From: Larkinella knui | Lineage (GTDB): Bacteria > Bacteroidota > Bacteroidia > Cytophagales > Spirosomataceae | Direction of reading: 5' to 3' | NCBI RefSeq assembly: GCF_003858645.1 | Contig: NZ_RQJP01000002.1 | Coordinates: forward strand, 1,054,001 to 1,118,000 | Length of the DNA stretch: 64,000 nucleotides | Shown: in pieces, positions 42,842-52,136 of the stretch | Numbering within the stretch: the first letter of the stretch is position 1 | Layout: each line of letters opens with the position of its first letter | Notes under the pieces: generated by a model | What the model saw: the letters and a program-made list of their open reading frames with translations, nothing else | The model's database searches: none | Told to the model about the DNA's origin: nothing | Program-made: the position numbers and the translations under genes

Positions 42842-43385
42842 TGTGCAGGTGGTTTTTACCACTCTACGTATATTGGTAACATAATATTGCTTCAGGAGGT
42901 GAATTGAGGGAGAACTTTTAGTTACCGGGCTTTAAGATTCTAGTCGTAACTAGATCCACTGATCGTTAACCGGCAGGGGCCCGTTTAGAAAGTTCCTGCT
43001 AGTCGCTGCCACGAAACCGCTTTCAGCCGACCACCTGGAAGCGTTTCGACCCAGTCTAAGACGGTTAGCATCAGGAAATAAGCATACTCTCCTGAAATGC
43101 GATTGCGGAGCCCCAGGTGATGGTTAGTCAGTGAATTCCGATGCTTTGACGTGGAGCGGGCGGGGAGTGACCGAATGAGGTTGACTTCGACCAAAAAACC
43201 GGGTAGCCCGCTGGTGGTTGATTCAGGGCCAAATGGCTCAAAAAGCGGATTGCAAATCTCGGCCAGCATCGTTTGCACGTTCCAACTCTTGACCAGCGGC
43301 TCAAAAAAAAGCAACTTTTTTTAAAAACCACTAAGGGTAAAATAGTGCAATAAAGTCTTTAATTCGTTTTAGAGATCATGCGTCA
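42842..43385. other. Gene-poor stretch before the second sigma/FecR locus
   Basis: About 540 bases. The first 140 and last 60 bases are AT-rich and probably hold promoters for the flanking genes. The middle (42985-43314) has a minus-strand open frame described separately. No hairpin repeat was seen here. Confidence 0.4.
42985..43314 (-). CDS. Doubtful hypothetical protein
   Basis: A TTG-started minus-strand frame of 109 codons; an internal ATG (MLAEICNPLFEP) is the more likely start if real. The C-terminal half, with GEYAYFLMLTVLDWVETLPG, looks protein-like and could be a fragment of a transposase or another decayed gene. No match to a known family was recognised. A second minus-strand frame overlaps part of it, so coding status is open. 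Confidence 0.3.
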   Translation of the reverse strand: MLFFEPLVKSWNVQTMLAEICNPLFEPFGPESTTSGLPGFLVEVNLIRSLPARSTSKHRNSLTNHHLGLRNRISGEYAYFLMLTVLDWVETLPGGRLKAVSWQRLAGTF

Positions 43386-44054
43386 ATGGCTACCCTTAAC
43401 CCGTTATACCCTAATTCCTCTCCAGAAAACCGGCCCGCGCCATCCTTAACCGGAGAAACTCCCGTGCCGTCCGTATACAGTTCCGAACTTTTTCTGCGGA
43501 AAGCCTTTGAACAGGAACCGCGAAAAGGCTTTGAGCTGCTCTTCCGACAATATTACACGCCACTGTGCAGCCATGCCGTTCGCTTTGTCTATTCCCGGCA
43601 ACTGGCGGAGGACCTGGTGAGTGAGGTTTTTTACCAGTTTTACCGCACCGAAGCGTACCGAAAGGTGCACTCATCCTACATCAGTTATCTGTTCACAGCC
43701 GTCCGGAACGAAGCCTATACGCATTTGCGCAAAGAGTTTGGCAAAACGGATTCCATTGATTCGACGACCGAAAACCACCTGATGGGCAACCAGCCGCAGC
43801 CCGATTCGGAAGTCCATTTCAACAACCTGTTTCTGGCCGTCAACGAGGCCATGGGGCAACTGCCCGCGCAGTGCCGGCGGGTGTTTCTGCTGAGCCGGTT
43901 CGAGAATAAGAAATACGACGAGATTGCCGCCGAATTGCAGATTTCGCCCCGAACCGTCGAAGTTCACATCTCCAAAGCCCTCAAACACCTGCGCCAGACC
44001 CTGCGCGGGGAATGGACGCTGCTGCTGTGTCTGTTCAATCTATTTTTCTGCTGA
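43386..44054 (+). CDS. ECF RNA polymerase sigma factor (second locus)
   Basis: This 222-residue sigma-70 family protein has an unstructured Pro-rich N-terminus (about 1-30). Region 2 (LLFRQYYTPLCSHAVRF, AEDLVSEVFYQFYRTE) and region 4 (LPAQCRRVFLLSRFENKKYD, then IAAELQISPRTVEVHISKAL) follow. It starts the plus-strand locus and is followed at 50 bases by its FecR partner. It ends with a hydrophobic LLLCLFNLFFC tail that could be a membrane-touching segment, an odd trait shared with the end of the other sigma factor here. Confidence 0.92.
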   Translation: MATLNPLYPNSSPENRPAPSLTGETPVPSVYSSELFLRKAFEQEPRKGFELLFRQYYTPLCSHAVRFVYSRQLAEDLVSEVFYQFYRTEAYRKVHSSYISYLFTAVRNEAYTHLRKEFGKTDSIDSTTENHLMGNQPQPDSEVHFNNLFLAVNEAMGQLPAQCRRVFLLSRFENKKYDEIAAELQISPRTVEVHISKALKHLRQTLRGEWTLLLCLFNLFFC

Positions 44055-44104
44055 CCTAAGGGGAAATGCGGTTTTTTTAAGTCTCTCGTTCAAATGCCAC
44101 GATT

Positions 44105-45100
44105 ATGAATCATTCGGTATCGAAACATACCCTGTTTACCTACCTGGCCGGGCAGGCAAACCCGCTCGAACGGCAAACCATGGAGGCCTGGCTGAAAAAT
44201 CCGGCCAATACCGAAACCTTCCACGAATGGCTTCTGGAGTGGGAAATGCGTTCCCTGCAATTCCAGCCCGATCAGGAAGCGGCTTTTGAGAAAATAGCCG
44301 AACGCCTGGAACAAACCGACCTGCACGACGCAGACGAGGTGGCAATGGCGGAACGAAAACCGCTGTTTGGCCGCTGGGGCTGGCGACCGTATCTGGTGGC
44401 GGCAACGGTGTTGGTTGCGCTCCTTATTCCGCTGCGAAACAAAATCCTGTACCAGACGTACGTTACTGCTTACGAGGAAACGAAAACCCTGACGCTGGAC
44501 GACGGAACCGGCGTTGCGCTGAAATCCAATTCGTCGCTCCAGGTGCCCCGATTTGGGTTTTACACGGCCGTTCGGGAGGTGCTGCTGACGGGAGAAGCCC
44601 GTTTTTCGGTGACCCATCAACCCGATCACCAGCGGTTTGTGGTCAAAACGTCCGACCAGTTTCAGATTGAAGTATTGGGGACTGAATTCACGGTGTATGC
44701 CCGCAAGCAGACAACGAATGTGGCCCTCGACCGGGGCAAAATCCGGGTCGATTACAGCCAGGGAAGCGAAAAACGGCAATTGCTGATGAAACCGGGCGAT
44801 CTGTTGACGCTGACCCGGCACGGGAATCTGCACCTGCACCAGCTGGCTCCGGTGGCAACGTCGGCCACCCGCGGCAAACACAGCCTGACCTTCAAGGAAA
44901 CCTCCGTCTGGGAAGTTTGCTACCTGCTCCGCGAAAAATTTGGCCTGAAAGTGGAAATTGTTGACGACTCACTGGCCCAACGGACGATTTCCGGTAACTA
45001 CAGCGCCCGCAATGCCGGCGAACTGCTTGAAATCCTGACGGAATCACTCGACCTCAAAACCGAACCAACCGGTACGGGCCTCCTACTAAAAAACAACTGA
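44105..45100 (+). CDS. FecR-family anti-sigma factor (second locus)
   Basis: This 331-residue single-pass protein has a cytoplasmic part (1-95) and a helix near 96-112 (YLVAATVLVALLIPL). The periplasmic FecR domain contains LDDGTGVALKSNSSLQVP and VLGTEFTVYARK, and a DUF4974-like C-terminal domain includes TISGNYSARNAGELLEIL. It should hold the upstream sigma factor and receive a signal from the STN domain of the next gene, susC, which starts 29 bases later. Confidence 0.93.
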   Translation: MNHSVSKHTLFTYLAGQANPLERQTMEAWLKNPANTETFHEWLLEWEMRSLQFQPDQEAAFEKIAERLEQTDLHDADEVAMAERKPLFGRWGWRPYLVAATVLVALLIPLRNKILYQTYVTAYEETKTLTLDDGTGVALKSNSSLQVPRFGFYTAVREVLLTGEARFSVTHQPDHQRFVVKTSDQFQIEVLGTEFTVYARKQTTNVALDRGKIRVDYSQGSEKRQLLMKPGDLLTLTRHGNLHLHQLAPVATSATRGKHSLTFKETSVWEVCYLLREKFGLKVEIVDDSLAQRTISGNYSARNAGELLEILTESLDLKTEPTGTGLLLKNN

Positions 45101-45129
45101 TTGTTCCTAGTCCTTTTACCAATAAACCA

Positions 45130-48100
45130 ATGAAGAAAACTGTACACCACCTGAGTTTGCTGGCGGTTCTGTTGGTCGGCTACCCCATAGCCGGTTTTAG
45201 CCAGACGCTGGCCTATGCCCAAAACGTGCCACGCTCGGCCGGACGAACCGCCCAGATTCAACTAAAGACGGTATTGCTCGATTTGCAGCGGCATTATCGC
45301 GTCGAAATTGTGTTCGAAGACCGGATTATGGTTGGGAAAAGCGTTCCTGCCGAGCCGGTTAATTTGTCCGTTTCCGTCGAGAAAAATCTGCATAACCTGT
45401 TAAAGAATACCGGCTTACGGGTGAAAAAACTCCGGAAAGATACGTTTGTCATTACCGAAGAACGGAAAGTAACCAACGACCTGTCGAACCGCGAAACCGA
45501 ACCCAAATCGGATGGTGTCCAGCCCGTTTCGAATCCGGTTGACGAGCGGGGCAACACAACCACACCCGAATCAGCCATCGCCGTTCACCAGCCCGTTATC
45601 GCCGATGTGATCATCAGCGGCACGGTTACCGACGAATCCGGGGGTGGGCTACCGGGGGTGAGCGTGGTGCTGAAAGGGACAACGCGCGGAACGACCACCG
45701 ACGGCAAAGGATTCTACCAGTTGGGCGTTCCCGACGAAAAGGCGGTTCTGGTCTTCAGCTTTGTCGGCTACATCCCCCAGGAAGTGACCGTTGGAAACCG
45801 CAACAACGTAAGCGTCAAACTCGAAAACGACACCAAGTCGCTCTCGGAAGTGGTGGTGGTAGGCTACGGAACGCAGAAAAAAGTAAACCTGACGGGGGCG
45901 GTTTCGTCCGTATCGAGTGAGGAACTGGTGCGTCGTCCGGTGGGCCAGACGTCGGCCGCTTTGCAGGGCATGATGCCGGGGGTCACGGTCACGCAGCGCT
46001 CCGGCCGCCCGGGTGCCGATGGCGGTTCCATCCGGATTCGTGGGGTCGGAACACTGGGTAACTCGGACCCTTTGATACTCATCGATGGCATTGAAGGCTC
46101 CATGAACAGCATCGATCCCAACCTGATTGAGTCGGTTTCGGTCCTGAAAGACGCGGCTTCGTCATCCATTTATGGCTCGCGGGCGGCCAATGGCGTTATT
46201 CTGATTACGACCAAACGCGCCAAAGGAGGCCGGATTTCGGTAAATTACAACAACTACATCGGCTGGCAAACCCCGACGAATTTGCCCAAAATGGCCAACG
46301 CCATCGACCACATGCTGCTTACCAACGAAGCGTATGTGAACGTGGGACGCTCGCCCTTGTATTCCGACGATTTAATTCAGAAATACCGTACGGAAGGGGC
46401 TTCCAACCGCGATTTATACCCCGACACGGACTGGCAAAAAGAAGTGCTAACGGGTTCGGGGCTTCAGCAGAGCCACTTTGTGAGCATCAACGGCGGCAGT
46501 GAAAAAATCCGTTTTCTGACCTCGGTGGGTTATTTTGATCAGAAAGGAATTATTGAGAATTCGACGTTCCGACGTTACACCCTCCGCAACAACGCCGACA
46601 TTCAGCTTTCGAAGAAATTCAGCGCCCGGATCGATCTACAGCTCGTCGCGGCTACAACCGTTGAACCGGGCCGGGGCGCGGAGGAAGTGTTCCACTGGAT
46701 GAACCGGATTCCGGCCAACCAGATCGGGATTAATTCCAACGGAACCTGGGGCGACGGCTGGAACGGCGACAACCCGATTGCGATGTCACGCGATGGTGGG
46801 ACAAAGAAAAACAACAGCCCCTATGCTTTTCTGAATGCCGCACTGGTGTATAAACCAACGTCGTATCTGACGGCGGAAGTGGCCTATGCGCCGAAATATG
46901 CCCTTTCAATCGATAAGAACTTCAACAAGGCGATTCAGGCCTACAAGCCCAACGGGGCGCTCAGTTTTCTGGCACCCGCCAAAAGTACGCTGACCGAAGC
47001 GGACAGCCGATCGCTGTATACCACGTTGCGCGGAACGCTGACTTTTGATAAGGCTTACGGCGATCACGGGTTGAAAGTATTAGCCGGTTTTTCGCGGGAA
47101 GATTTTCGCAATGACAATACATCCGCCTACCGCGAAGGTTTTTTATTGCCTGACTATCAGGTCCTGAACGCGGGAGCAGCGGACATTCAGCGGACCACCG
47201 GTGGCGCATCGGAATGGGCCTTGCAGTCGGCATTCGGACGGATCAACTACGATTACAAACAGAAATATTTACTTGAAGCCAATGCCCGCTACGACGGTTC
47301 TTCCCGGTTTGCCAAAGGACGGAAATACGGCTTTTTCCCTTCGGTTTCGGCTGGCTGGCGGATCTCCCAGGAGTCGTTCATGCTGCCGCTGACCAACGTT
47401 GTCAATGAATTGAAACTGCGGGGATCGTGGGGACGCCTGGGCAATCAACTCATTGGTAATTACCCGTTTATGTCATCACTGCAATTCGGTTCGTACGCAC
47501 TGAACAAGCAGATTGTCAACGTGGTGGCCCTCAATACGCTGGCGAACGCGGATATTTCCTGGGAAACCACGGAGATGACAGATATTGGTCTGGATATGAC
47601 GCTGTTTTCAAACCTGTCCATTACCGCCGATTATTTTTCAAAACGTACGAAAGATATTTTGCTGACGCTGGATATTCCGGCCATTATCGGCCTGGGTGCT
47701 CCATCGCAGAACGCTGGTGTTGTTGACAACAAAGGGTGGGAACTCGGGATCAATTACAAAGGAGCCGTCCGGAGTTTTCGCTATGACGTCGGTTTTAATA
47801 TTTCGGATGTCAAAAATACCGTTGTCGATTTGAAGGGTGTGAACCTGACCGGCCTGGTGGCAAATCGGGAAGGTTATGCGTTCAATTCCCTTTACGGCCT
47901 GGAGTCGGAAGGATTTTTCCAGACGGCTGACGAAGTGGCCGCTCACGCCCAGCAATTTGGCGTTATCAAGCCCGGTGACATTAAATACAAAGACCAGAAC
48001 GGCGACGGAATCATCAACAACGACGACAACGTCGTGTTTGGATCCACGATTCCCCGCTTCACCTACGGAACGACGCTGAACGGCTATTACAAAGGATTTA

Positions 48101-48522
48101 GCCTGAATATTGTTCTTCAGGGCGTTGGCAAAGCCGATGGCTATCTGAACGAACAAGGCATCATGCCGTTCTTTCTGGGCGGGACGGTGCAGGAACAGCA
48201 CAAAGACCACTGGACCCCGGAAACGCCGAACGCGACCTTTCCGCGGCTGGCGTTCAGCGAATCCAATAACGAAAAGAATTCCAGTTTCTGGATGCGAAAT
48301 GCCGCCTACCTGCGTCTGAAAAACATTCAGATTGGCTACACCCTTCCGACGACGCTGACCCAGCGCGCGGGCATCAACAACGCCCGGATTTTTGCCAACG
48401 GCCAGAACCTGCTGACCTGGGATAAGTTCTGGGATGGCTACGATGTCGAATCGCCGGTTGGAACCGGTCGCAGTTACCCGCAGGTCAAAATGGTCAGCGT
48501 CGGCATCGATGTCAGCTTCTAG
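45130..48522 (+). CDS. SusC/RagA TonB-dependent transducer with STN domain (second locus)
   Basis: A 1130-residue outer-membrane transporter. A signal peptide ending GFSQ precedes an STN domain (about 37-110), a linker rich in Asn/Pro/Thr and a CarboxypepD_reg-like domain (about 158-235). The plug has VVVVGYGTQKKVNLTGAVSSV and the SIYGSRAANGVILITTKRA marker, and the barrel ends KMVSVGIDVSF. The STN domain links substrate binding to the FecR/sigma pair upstream. The substrate is unknown; the oxidoreductases downstream suggest an oxidised or oxidisable glycan. Confidence 0.94.
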   Translation: MKKTVHHLSLLAVLLVGYPIAGFSQTLAYAQNVPRSAGRTAQIQLKTVLLDLQRHYRVEIVFEDRIMVGKSVPAEPVNLSVSVEKNLHNLLKNTGLRVKKLRKDTFVITEERKVTNDLSNRETEPKSDGVQPVSNPVDERGNTTTPESAIAVHQPVIADVIISGTVTDESGGGLPGVSVVLKGTTRGTTTDGKGFYQLGVPDEKAVLVFSFVGYIPQEVTVGNRNNVSVKLENDTKSLSEVVVVGYGTQKKVNLTGAVSSVSSEELVRRPVGQTSAALQGMMPGVTVTQRSGRPGADGGSIRIRGVGTLGNSDPLILIDGIEGSMNSIDPNLIESVSVLKDAASSSIYGSRAANGVILITTKRAKGGRISVNYNNYIGWQTPTNLPKMANAIDHMLLTNEAYVNVGRSPLYSDDLIQKYRTEGASNRDLYPDTDWQKEVLTGSGLQQSHFVSINGGSEKIRFLTSVGYFDQKGIIENSTFRRYTLRNNADIQLSKKFSARIDLQLVAATTVEPGRGAEEVFHWMNRIPANQIGINSNGTWGDGWNGDNPIAMSRDGGTKKNNSPYAFLNAALVYKPTSYLTAEVAYAPKYALSIDKNFNKAIQAYKPNGALSFLAPAKSTLTEADSRSLYTTLRGTLTFDKAYGDHGLKVLAGFSREDFRNDNTSAYREGFLLPDYQVLNAGAADIQRTTGGASEWALQSAFGRINYDYKQKYLLEANARYDGSSRFAKGRKYGFFPSVSAGWRISQESFMLPLTNVVNELKLRGSWGRLGNQLIGNYPFMSSLQFGSYALNKQIVNVVALNTLANADISWETTEMTDIGLDMTLFSNLSITADYFSKRTKDILLTLDIPAIIGLGAPSQNAGVVDNKGWELGINYKGAVRSFRYDVGFNISDVKNTVVDLKGVNLTGLVANREGYAFNSLYGLESEGFFQTADEVAAHAQQFGVIKPGDIKYKDQNGDGIINNDDNVVFGSTIPRFTYGTTLNGYYKGFSLNIVLQGVGKADGYLNEQGIMPFFLGGTVQEQHKDHWTPETPNATFPRLAFSESNNEKNSSFWMRNAAYLRLKNIQIGYTLPTTLTQRAGINNARIFANGQNLLTWDKFWDGYDVESPVGTGRSYPQVKMVSVGIDVSF

Positions 48523-48562
48523 AAACCGCCGGTTTTCCTTTCACTTTTCAACTGAATCAAAA

Positions 48563-50221
48563 ATGAAAAAGATATATTACTGGTTTTTGTCGGCCTGCCT
48601 GCTCCTCAGTACAACGTCCTGCGAGGACTATCTGGAGCGGTTTCCGCTGGAAGGCCCCGCCGATCAATCGTATTTTGCCAACGCCAGCGAACTGGAACTG
48701 GCCGTCAATGGCTGCTACAAAGGCATGAATTTTCACCCCAGCGACGGGATGCCAACCCAGCTTTTACTGGACGTTTGCACCGACATCAACTGGGATCGGA
48801 ACAACAGTGCCATGCAGCAAATCGGCAAAGGAAGCCACGACAGCAACAACGGTTTTGTCCGATCGGTCTGGACGGAAGCCTATAAAATTATTGGCCGCTG
48901 CAATTTTATTCTGGACAACATGAACAAGCTGGATGGCAAAATGGACCCGGTTCTGTATGCCCGGTTTCAGGCCGAAGCCCGGTTTGTGCGCGCTTACATG
49001 TACGGCTATCTGATTGAATTATTCGGCGGGGTTCCGCTGGTAACCAAGACGTTGGGTCTGGCCGATGCGCAGGTTCCCAAAAGCACCAAGGAAGAATGCG
49101 CCACCTTCGTGATGAAGGAACTGGACGAAGCCGCCAAGTCATTGCCCAACAGCTACGATGCTAAAAATACCGGTCGCGCCACCAAAGGAGCGGCTTTAGC
49201 GACCAAAGCCCGGACGGCCTTGTACAATGAGAAATGGGAGGTTGCGGCCAGCGCAGCCAAAGCCGTCATGGATTTGAATATCAATAAATTACACCCGAAT
49301 TTTGGCGAGTTGTTTTCCTACAAAGGGCAAACGTCCAGCGAAATTATTTTCGCGCTGCAGTATCTGAAAGGAACCCTGACGCACAGCACTCCGCAGAATT
49401 TTTTGTCGCGCAACGCCCAGGGAGCTTCCAACAAGGTGCCGGGCCAAACGCTGATCGATTCGTATGAGTGTACGGATGGGTTATCGATTGACAAGTCGCC
49501 GTTGTACAATCCGAAAGATCCATTCAAAAACCGGGACCCGCGTCTGGATTTTACGGTGGCCGTTCCGGGTTCCAACTACTTCAATTTCAAGTTTGAAACC
49601 CACAAGGACAGCGTCAAAACGATCAATTATACCACGGGCGCGCGGGTTGACAACCAGGATGCCATTCACGCCTTTGCGACTTATACCGGGTATTGCTGGC
49701 GGAAATACACCGACCTGACGGACAAAGACGACCGGAGCAATTCGGAAATCAATATTATCCTGATCCGGTATGCCGAAGTGTTACTGATCTACGCCGAAGC
49801 TAAAATTGAAGCCAACCAGATTGATCAGTCGGTATACGATGCCATCAATGCGGTGCGCCAACGGGTCAACATGCCCGCCATCAAGTCGGGCAAAACGCAG
49901 GCGGAACTTCGTTCGATTATTCGCAAGGAGCGGAAGTATGAATTGGCGAATGAAGGCTTTCGTTTGTTTGACATCCGTCGCTGGAAAATCGCCGATAAAC
50001 TGCTGAACGGCAATTTCCTGGGCCGGATTCCGAAAGGATTGCTGGCGGCCGCGCCGGTGATCGATGCCAACGGAACTCCCGATTACAGCAATGTGCCCAA
50101 CAAGGCCGACATGCGGGTGGTCGAGGTCCGGATTTTTAATCCCAACCGCGATTACCTCTGGCCGATTCCGTACATTGAAACCGTCACCAACAAAGTACTT
50201 ACGCAGAATGCTGGTTATTAA
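48563..50221 (+). CDS. RagB/SusD family lipoprotein (second locus)
   Basis: This 552-residue lipoprotein starts MKKIYYWFLSACLLLSTTSC, with Cys20 lipidated. The SusD core is clear (DYLERFPLEGPADQSYF, NASELELAVNGCYKGM) and the C-terminal block IRKERKYELANEGFRLFDIRRWK is intact. An upstream in-frame extension overlapping susC was rejected because the lipoprotein signal fixes the start at 48563. It follows susC by 40 bases and precedes the first FAD oxidoreductase by 30. Confidence 0.94.
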   Translation: MKKIYYWFLSACLLLSTTSCEDYLERFPLEGPADQSYFANASELELAVNGCYKGMNFHPSDGMPTQLLLDVCTDINWDRNNSAMQQIGKGSHDSNNGFVRSVWTEAYKIIGRCNFILDNMNKLDGKMDPVLYARFQAEARFVRAYMYGYLIELFGGVPLVTKTLGLADAQVPKSTKEECATFVMKELDEAAKSLPNSYDAKNTGRATKGAALATKARTALYNEKWEVAASAAKAVMDLNINKLHPNFGELFSYKGQTSSEIIFALQYLKGTLTHSTPQNFLSRNAQGASNKVPGQTLIDSYECTDGLSIDKSPLYNPKDPFKNRDPRLDFTVAVPGSNYFNFKFETHKDSVKTINYTTGARVDNQDAIHAFATYTGYCWRKYTDLTDKDDRSNSEINIILIRYAEVLLIYAEAKIEANQIDQSVYDAINAVRQRVNMPAIKSGKTQAELRSIIRKERKYELANEGFRLFDIRRWKIADKLLNGNFLGRIPKGLLAAAPVIDANGTPDYSNVPNKADMRVVEVRIFNPNRDYLWPIPYIETVTNKVLTQNAGY

Positions 50222-50251
50222 CATGTTAAACCCCGCCTGAAGGTATATCCA

Positions 50252-52012
50252 ATGCCTACAACCCGTCGACATTTTCTGAAAGTTTCCGGCCTGAGCGGTA
50301 TTGCGCTCACGACCGGACTACCCGAACTTTACGCCCAGGCAACTGGTCCGCTGGCCGAAACGGACTATGATCTGATTATTGTTGGAGCCACACCCGGCGG
50401 AATTATGGCCGCGGTTTCAGCTTCCCGTCTGGGTAAAAAATCGCTGATTCTGGAGCGGACTGCCTACATCGGCGGTTTGCCGGCCAACGGTCTGGGGGCC
50501 ACCGACATCGCCACCCGGGGCGCTACGGGCGGTTTGTTTCTGGAGTTTGTGCAGCGCATCAAAGCCTATTACGTCGAAAAATACGGAGCGGATTCGCAAC
50601 AGGTGACCGACTGCGCCAATGGCTACCATTTTGAGCCGTCGGTGGCCGCTAAAATTTTCGACTCGTTCCTGAAAGACAGTCCCAACGCCACGGTGCTGAC
50701 CATGCGCCAATTCGATTTTGAACCCGAAAACCTGACGATTGAGAAAAACCGCATTCGGGGAATTCGGGTGATGAACCGAAACACGAAAAAAACGGAAACC
50801 TATCAGGGCCGGTTTTTCATCGACGCCACCTACGAAGGCGACCTGATTGCCGCTGCGGGCGTCCCGTTTTTTCTCGGACGGGAAGGCAAATCGGAGTATA
50901 ACGAAGTCGGGGCTGGCCGGGTTTATAAATACTGGGCGGGTCCGGAAAGTGAAGGATCGACGTTTCAGGGCGACAACGCCGTTCAATCCTACAATTACCG
51001 GTTATGCGTCACGAATGATTCCAAAATCCGGGTTAAAATCCAGAAACCGGCCCGGTATAACCGGGAGGAATACGTCTCGCTGATTAATGATGTCAAAACC
51101 GGCACGTATACGGGCGTCGCCATGACGAAATTGACTGATGACCAAAAGGCTGAAATTCAGCGCAAAACGAAAGCTGGCGTGTCGCCCGATGTTCCCGGTA
51201 TGCCGAAAGGCATTGCCTGGCTGACGAATATGGTGAAATTGCCGAACGGCAAAAACGACGGCAATAACCAGCACCACGCTTTCATTTCCACCGATTTGCC
51301 GGAAGAAAACTGGCCCTACCCAACCTCCGGCTGGGAATGGCGCGACCGCTTTGCCCAACGGCTGCGGGAATATACTGAAGGCTTGTTTTACTTCGCCCAG
51401 AACGACCCCGCGCTACCCGACTGGTTTCGGAAAGAATGCGCGGAATGGGGCTGGGCCAAAGACGAATACACCGACAACGGGAATTTTCCCCGGCAGTTGT
51501 ACGTCCGGGAAGGTCGCCGGATGAAGGGCAAATATGTCTTCAAAGCGCAGGATGCGCAGCCGGTCAAACCGGGCGGACGCCCTCCGCTCCACGCCGACAG
51601 CATTACGGCCAGCCACTACGCCCTCGACTCGCACGCCGTTCGGAAACGGGAAGCGGGCAAGATCCATCTGGACGGCTTTATCAGCTATCCGTCAGCGGTT
51701 TACACGGTTCCTTTCCGGGTGATTGTTCCGGATTCGCCCCTGGAAAACCTGCTGGCTCCGGTTCCGGCGTCGGCCACGCACATCGGTTTTTCGACGCTCC
51801 GGATGGAACCCTGCTGGATGGCCCTCGGGCAAGCCGCCGGAACCGCTGCGGCTCTGTGTGTGCAGAAATCGCAGTCGGTGCATGCATTGTCGGTACCGGA
51901 CTTGCAGAAGTCACTGCTTCAGCAAAAAGCGATTCTGGTGTATGAGAAGGGACTTTCAGCATCCGACCCGAATTTCGAAGCCAACCAGTTGGCAGCTTTG
52001 CAGGGAAAATGA
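50252..52012 (+). CDS. Tat-exported FAD-dependent oxidoreductase
   Basis: This 586-residue flavoprotein has a Tat signal, TTRRHFLKVSGLSGIALTTG, followed by ELYAQA. FAD binding is shown by LIIVGATPGGIMAAVSA (about residues 41-57) and a conserved ERTAYIGG; RFFIDATYEGDL and the C-terminal HIGFSTLRMEP...LGQAAGTAAAL complete the FAD_oxidored (PF12831) pattern. It shares this layout with the next gene, which suggests an old duplication. Members of this family are often labelled xanthan-lyase-like, but their reaction is mostly unproven. Export as a folded holoenzyme implies oxidation of a sugar in the periplasm (inference). It is part of the SusCD operon. Confidence 0.88.
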   Translation: MPTTRRHFLKVSGLSGIALTTGLPELYAQATGPLAETDYDLIIVGATPGGIMAAVSASRLGKKSLILERTAYIGGLPANGLGATDIATRGATGGLFLEFVQRIKAYYVEKYGADSQQVTDCANGYHFEPSVAAKIFDSFLKDSPNATVLTMRQFDFEPENLTIEKNRIRGIRVMNRNTKKTETYQGRFFIDATYEGDLIAAAGVPFFLGREGKSEYNEVGAGRVYKYWAGPESEGSTFQGDNAVQSYNYRLCVTNDSKIRVKIQKPARYNREEYVSLINDVKTGTYTGVAMTKLTDDQKAEIQRKTKAGVSPDVPGMPKGIAWLTNMVKLPNGKNDGNNQHHAFISTDLPEENWPYPTSGWEWRDRFAQRLREYTEGLFYFAQNDPALPDWFRKECAEWGWAKDEYTDNGNFPRQLYVREGRRMKGKYVFKAQDAQPVKPGGRPPLHADSITASHYALDSHAVRKREAGKIHLDGFISYPSAVYTVPFRVIVPDSPLENLLAPVPASATHIGFSTLRMEPCWMALGQAAGTAAALCVQKSQSVHALSVPDLQKSLLQQKAILVYEKGLSASDPNFEANQLAALQGK

Positions 52013-52030
52013 GTTTAAAAAGAGTTGTAT

Positions 52031-52117
52031 CGCGGAGTTGAGCGGAGGAAAAGAGAGTTTAGCAGAGTATTTTTAAAAACCTCTGCTAAACTCTTTTTAA
52101 CTCCGCTTAACTCCGCG
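52031..52117. repeat. Inverted repeat, CGCGGAGTTGAGCGGAG family, copy 3
   Basis: An 87-bp hairpin between the two FAD oxidoreductase genes. CGCGGAGTTGAGCGGAG and GAGTTTAGCAGAG face CTCTGCTAAACTC and CTCCGCTTAACTCCGCG. It begins 18 bases after one stop and ends 19 bases before the next ATG. Confidence 0.9.
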
Positions 52118-52136
52118 AACTAATAATCCAAACAAC

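Noticed and set aside
48434-48562. Upstream extension of the second-locus SusD into the end of susC
   Set aside because: It would bury the lipoprotein signal that starts at 48563; the lipobox needs that start.
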